From positions 1 to 9,772 of the forward strand of contig JANNHY010000317.1 of NCBI GenBank assembly GCA_031404635.1: a stretch of DNA of 9,772 nucleotides, given 5' to 3'. The stretch is from JAENVT01 sp031404635. GTDB lineage: Bacteria > Actinomycetota > Acidimicrobiia > Acidimicrobiales > Ilumatobacteraceae. Position numbers and translations under genes: made by a program. Positions 6,465 through 9,772 of the stretch are shown here, in pieces; within the stretch, counting starts at the first letter, position 1; every line of letters starts with the position of its first letter. The notes under the pieces were generated by a model. It made no database searches. It was given only the letters and a program-made list of their open reading frames with translations, and was not told where the DNA came from.

Positions 6465-8252
6465 TCATTGAGTCGAGGCTGTCGCTGCGATCCAGGCATC
6501 GAACATCCGAGAGTAGGCGCCACCGGACGACAACAGTTCGGCGTGCCGGCCATCCTCGACGAGTCGGCCATTCTCGAGCACCAGCACCCGATCGGCCCGA
6601 GCAGCGGTCGACAGGCGGTGGGCGATGGCGATGGTCGTGCGGCCGGCTGCCAATTTGTCCAGTGCTCGGCCGATGCGCACCTCGGTAAGGGCATCGACCG
6701 ACGAGGTGGCCTCGTCGAGTATCAAGATGTCGGGGTCGACCAACGAAGCCCGCACCAAGGCCACCAGTTGTCGCTCGCCGGCAGAAAGCTGTGCACCGCG
6801 CTGGCCGACCTCGGTGTCGATCCCGTCGGGCAGGGTCTCCAACCAGTCGCTGAGGTCGAGCTCGACAATCGCCGCTTCGAGATCGGCCATGCTCAGCATC
6901 GGACGAGCAAAACCTAGGTTGGCGGCAATCGTGCCGTCGAACAGGAACGGTTCCTGCGGGACGACGACGAGCCGGGCCCGCAGGTCGTCGTTGGCGACTG
7001 CGGTCAGCGGCACGCCTCCTAGGCGGACCATGCCGATCGTCGGATCCGCGAAGCGGGCGATCAGACGGCCCAGCGTGGTCTTGCCCGAGCCGGTCTCGCC
7101 GACCACGGCAACCTGCTGCCCGGCCGGAACATGGGCATTGACGTCGACAAGGACCGGTGGCTCGTCGTCATCGCCCCGGCCGCCATAGGTGAAGCTGACG
7201 TTTTCGATGCTGATGCTCAGCACACCCGGCGGCAACGTGACCGGATGCGCGGGCTCGGGCGGACCGATCGGGTTTTCCAACACGCCGAGCACACGGCGAA
7301 GCCCTGCCACGGCCGTCTGGGTCTGGTCGAGCACCTCGGTGAACTCGGCGATCGGCTCGAGAAATCTGTATGTCAGAAAGATGAACCCGACCAGCGCACC
7401 CGATGTCAGCCCGGCACCCGGACCGCGGACGACCCCGATGCTCACCACGGCCGCCACGGTCAGCACGCTGAACACCTCACCAGACGGGAACAAGAACGCG
7501 CCGATCTTGTTGGCGCGGATGAACGCGTTCGACCGTTCGTGGCTGGACCGCTTGGTCAATTCGGCGTAGTGGGGGCCGGCGCCATAGGCGCGAAGTGTCT
7601 CCGACCCGGAAACAACTTCGCTGACCGAGGTCAGCACATCGGCGTTGCGGGCTCTGGCCTTGTCGTAGGCCTCGACGAGGTGGCGTTGCACGCTACGCAA
7701 CACCAAGGCCAACGGTGCAGCAGTGGCAAAGGCGACAATCGCCAGCACCCAGTCGTAGGCCAGCATCACACCAGCCACCATCACCATCAGCGTGCCATCG
7801 AGCAGCCATGCCAAGGCGCCCCACGAGAAGAACTGCGAGAGGGTCTCGACGTCGCTGGTCACTCGGGCGACGAGCGCCCCCTTCCTCTCTTCGCCGTGGT
7901 CGGCGAGGCTCAGCCGGTGGATGTGCTCGAACAGCCGCACGCGCAGCCCGTACAGCGCTTCTTCGCTACGGCGCCCGAGGCGCGCAACAGCAGTTCGCTG
8001 AGCGACTGCAGCGACGGCGATGACGGCCAGCCCGATCAGCCCGATCACGGTGACGACACCGACGTCGACCTCGCCGTCCCGCAATCCGCGATCAATGGCC
8101 TGCTGCACCAGGATCGGCACCACGACGCGCCCGGCAGAACCGACCATTGCCAGGCCGAATGTTGCCCCGAACCCGCGGCGCAGCGCCGGCGCGGCCTCAA
8201 CCCCCTTGCCGATCATTTGCACGGCGGACCAACGGCTGAGTGGCTCGCTCAC
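6465..8252 (-). CDS. ABC exporter half-transporter with canonical catalytic site residues
   Basis: This 595-residue protein joins a membrane domain (about 1-320, several hydrophobic segments including 66-84, 145-180 and 260-300) to a C-terminal ATPase domain (about 345-595), the layout of type IV (B-family) exporters. In the ATPase domain I see the A-loop Tyr356, Walker A GETGSGKT (385-392), Q-loop Gln433, signature LSAGE (489-493), Walker B ILILDE with catalytic Glu514, D-loop SSVD and H-loop His545. The signature departs from LSGGQ, while the hydrolytic residues are intact. It therefore fits as the partner of the neighbouring upstream subunit, with the consensus ATP site built from its own Walker motifs. 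The GTG start overlaps the upstream stop by four bases and has a strong ribosome binding site. The exported substrate (drug, lipid or peptide) cannot be told. Confidence 0.95.
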   Translation of the reverse strand: MSEPLSRWSAVQMIGKGVEAAPALRRGFGATFGLAMVGSAGRVVVPILVQQAIDRGLRDGEVDVGVVTVIGLIGLAVIAVAAVAQRTAVARLGRRSEEALYGLRVRLFEHIHRLSLADHGEERKGALVARVTSDVETLSQFFSWGALAWLLDGTLMVMVAGVMLAYDWVLAIVAFATAAPLALVLRSVQRHLVEAYDKARARNADVLTSVSEVVSGSETLRAYGAGPHYAELTKRSSHERSNAFIRANKIGAFLFPSGEVFSVLTVAAVVSIGVVRGPGAGLTSGALVGFIFLTYRFLEPIAEFTEVLDQTQTAVAGLRRVLGVLENPIGPPEPAHPVTLPPGVLSISIENVSFTYGGRGDDDEPPVLVDVNAHVPAGQQVAVVGETGSGKTTLGRLIARFADPTIGMVRLGGVPLTAVANDDLRARLVVVPQEPFLFDGTIAANLGFARPMLSMADLEAAIVELDLSDWLETLPDGIDTEVGQRGAQLSAGERQLVALVRASLVDPDILILDEATSSVDALTEVRIGRALDKLAAGRTTIAIAHRLSTAARADRVLVLENGRLVEDGRHAELLSSGGAYSRMFDAWIAATASTQ

Positions 8253-9772
8253 CGAAGGTCCTCCTCCAGGTGCTCGTGGCGTTCGTGCTCGAAGGCCTCC
8301 ATCAACTGGCGATACGCGGGTACGGTCGTCATCAGCCGCTCGTGACGCCCATGGGCGACCACGTGTCCATCGGCGAGGTACAAGACATCGTCGGCCAAGG
8401 CAATGGTCGACGGTCGTGAGGCCACGGCCACCACGGTGGCGTCGCCGAGTGTCTCGCGCAGGTTGGCCAAAACTTTCGCCTCGGTGGCGGGGTCGAGGGA
8501 AGAGGTGGTGTCGTCGAGCAGCAGAGCGGCCGGTTTCCCCACGAGCGCCCGTGCCAGAGCGATGCGCTGACGCTGCCCGCCGCTGAGCCCGACGCCGCGC
8601 TCACCCACGATGGTGTCGAGGCCCTCGGACAGATCATCCACGAACCCGGCTTCGGCGACCAGTAGGGCGGCGCGAATCTCGCTGTCGCTAACGCTGCGGC
8701 CCAGGGCAACGTTGTCGCGGACCGAACCGGCCAGCAGAAACGGCTCCTGAAAGACAAGAGCGCAGCCTTGCTGGGGCACCGTGATCGAACCGTGGTCGAC
8801 TGCGATGAGACCGGCGATCAGGTGTAACAACGTCGTCTTGCCGGCTCCGGTGGGACCGACCACGGCGACGGTGCGTCCGGCGGGGATCGACGCCACAACA
8901 TCGCGAAGCACGTCGCGGCTGCCGTCGTGGTTGAAGGTCACCCCGGCCAGATCGATGCTGTTGTCGCGATGACGGCGGAGGGTCAGCGACGGGTCGGCGA
9001 CCACTGGCTGATCGAGCAAGTCGCGGATGCGGTTCCACCCCGCCATCGAATATGGCAACTCCGACAAGGCGAACCCGATCAGTCGCAGCGGGAAGACGAG
9101 CAGGGTGAACAGGTAGATGAAACTGGTCAGCTCACCGATGGTCATGTCGCCACTGCGCATGCGGTACGCCCCGCCGACCAGGAGGAAGATGTTGATGACG
9201 GCCGGAATGCCGTCGAGCAGCGCTTCGAATGTGCTGCGCAGCCGGATGGCCCCGAAACGAGCGTTACGCAGCCGCGCCGCGATCACCGCCAGACGATCTG
9301 TTTCGCGGCTTTCGGCGCCGAACGACTTGACGACCGTGACCCCGTCGAAGCTCTCGTGCACGGCTTCGCTGAGCTTGCCGAGTTCGTCCTGGGCTGTGTC
9401 GTAGAAACGGTCGACCCGCCGTTGGTAGCTGAGGTTGAGGGTGATCAACAGCGGAAAGACCGCCACCGCGGCCATTCCCAGCCACAGATCGGTGACCAGC
9501 AGCCACACCGCCGAGAGGATCAGCATCAGCACGACGCTCGACGCGAACGGCAGCGGGTTGAGCACGTGGGTCGCTGCCTCGGCATCGACGCCGGCGCGGG
9601 TGATGATGTCGCCGGTTCGCTGGCGGCGGTGCCACGTCACCGGCTGAGCGACTACTCGATCGATGACCTCGGCGGTCAACGACTCGGTGACCCGCCACGA
9701 GGTACGTCCGGCAAATGTGCGTCGTCCGACCACGCCAGCGGCGCGGACCACGCCGACCAGGATCAGCAGACC
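8249..9772 (-). CDS. ABC exporter half-transporter with degenerate ATPase site, N-terminus cut by the right edge
   Basis: The frame is open to the last base of the window, so the 507 visible residues lack roughly the first 70-90 and the true start lies outside; a GTG at 9751 is internal to the first membrane helix. Numbering from that GTG, membrane segments lie near 71-107 and 181-227, and the ATPase domain covers about 265-500. Walker A is GPTGAGKT (299-306), the Q-loop Gln is 335 and the signature is canonical LSGGQ (389-393). Walker B reads LLLDDTTSSLD, so Asp414 replaces the catalytic glutamate; Ser445 in VASRPSTI replaces the H-loop histidine, and His275 stands where the A-loop tyrosine is expected. 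Walker A lysine to Q-loop is only 30 residues, against 42 in the partner. This marks it as the non-hydrolytic half of a heterodimeric exporter. The C-terminus is charged (EHERHEHLEEDLR). Confidence 0.93.
   Translation of the reverse strand, partial: GLLILVGVVRAAGVVGRRTFAGRTSWRVTESLTAEVIDRVVAQPVTWHRRQRTGDIITRAGVDAEAATHVLNPLPFASSVVLMLILSAVWLLVTDLWLGMAAVAVFPLLITLNLSYQRRVDRFYDTAQDELGKLSEAVHESFDGVTVVKSFGAESRETDRLAVIAARLRNARFGAIRLRSTFEALLDGIPAVINIFLLVGGAYRMRSGDMTIGELTSFIYLFTLLVFPLRLIGFALSELPYSMAGWNRIRDLLDQPVVADPSLTLRRHRDNSIDLAGVTFNHDGSRDVLRDVVASIPAGRTVAVVGPTGAGKTTLLHLIAGLIAVDHGSITVPQQGCALVFQEPFLLAGSVRDNVALGRSVSDSEIRAALLVAEAGFVDDLSEGLDTIVGERGVGLSGGQRQRIALARALVGKPAALLLDDTTSSLDPATEAKVLANLRETLGDATVVAVASRPSTIALADDVLYLADGHVVAHGRHERLMTTVPAYRQLMEAFEHERHEHLEEDLR
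8260..8267 (-). promoter_or_regulatory. Strong ribosome binding site for the second ABC subunit
   Basis: GGAGGAGG on the minus strand stands seven bases before GTG 8252, inside the last codons of the upstream subunit. It supports this start and coupled, balanced synthesis of the two halves. Confidence 0.75.

Noticed and set aside
7131..8345. 404-codon plus-strand open frame opposite the ABC transporter genes
   Set aside because: It is a shadow of the ABC coding sequences, rich in His, Gln and Gly with no family features.
9749..9751. GTG 9751 as start of the upstream ABC subunit
   Set aside because: The frame stays open to base 9772 and encodes hydrophobic residues (GLLILVG) that continue a membrane helix; starting at 9751 would lack the first part of the membrane domain.

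Overview
The window looks like chromosomal DNA from a high-GC actinobacterium. Base composition is GC-rich by eye, GTG is a frequent start codon, and genes are packed tightly with short overlaps. The gene families fit too: a class II DAHP synthase of the mycobacterial type, an LmbE/PIG-L deacetylase and a FadA-like thiolase. A placement in or near Acidimicrobiia is a guess and cannot be confirmed from the sequence alone. No mobile element, tRNA, rRNA, CRISPR array or obvious transferred island is visible.

Layout. Bases 1-230 hold no clear complete gene, but possibly the 5' end of a divergent minus-strand gene. A plus-strand run follows: a primary-like but altered sigma-70 factor (231-1058), class II DAHP synthase for the first shikimate step (1104-2459), a small serine hydrolase of the beta-lactamase/EstB type (2467-3288) and an unrecognised 146-residue protein whose start overlaps the previous stop (3288-3728). 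This run meets a minus-strand run head-on with only 17 bases between the stop codons. Read in its own direction, the minus run is: an ABC exporter subunit cut by the right edge (9772-8249), a second ABC exporter half (8252-6465, 4-base overlap), a histidine phosphatase (6425-5748), a PIG-L deacetylase (5705-4989) and a thiolase (4948-3746). Spacers of about 40 bases make one transcript possible.

How the genes work together. The two ABC halves almost certainly form one heterodimeric exporter. The first is degenerate at the catalytic glutamate, the H-loop and the A-loop, while the second keeps those residues but has an altered signature motif. That is the complementary pattern expected when one of the two ATP sites is non-hydrolytic. 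The other genes are individually recognisable metabolic enzymes with no single obvious shared pathway.

I found no convincing undescribed system. The items most worth a second look are the asymmetric ATPase sites with a shortened Walker A to Q-loop segment, the sigma factor with a reduced domain 3 and altered promoter-contact residues, and the unknown 146-residue protein coupled to the serine hydrolase behind the DAHP synthase gene.
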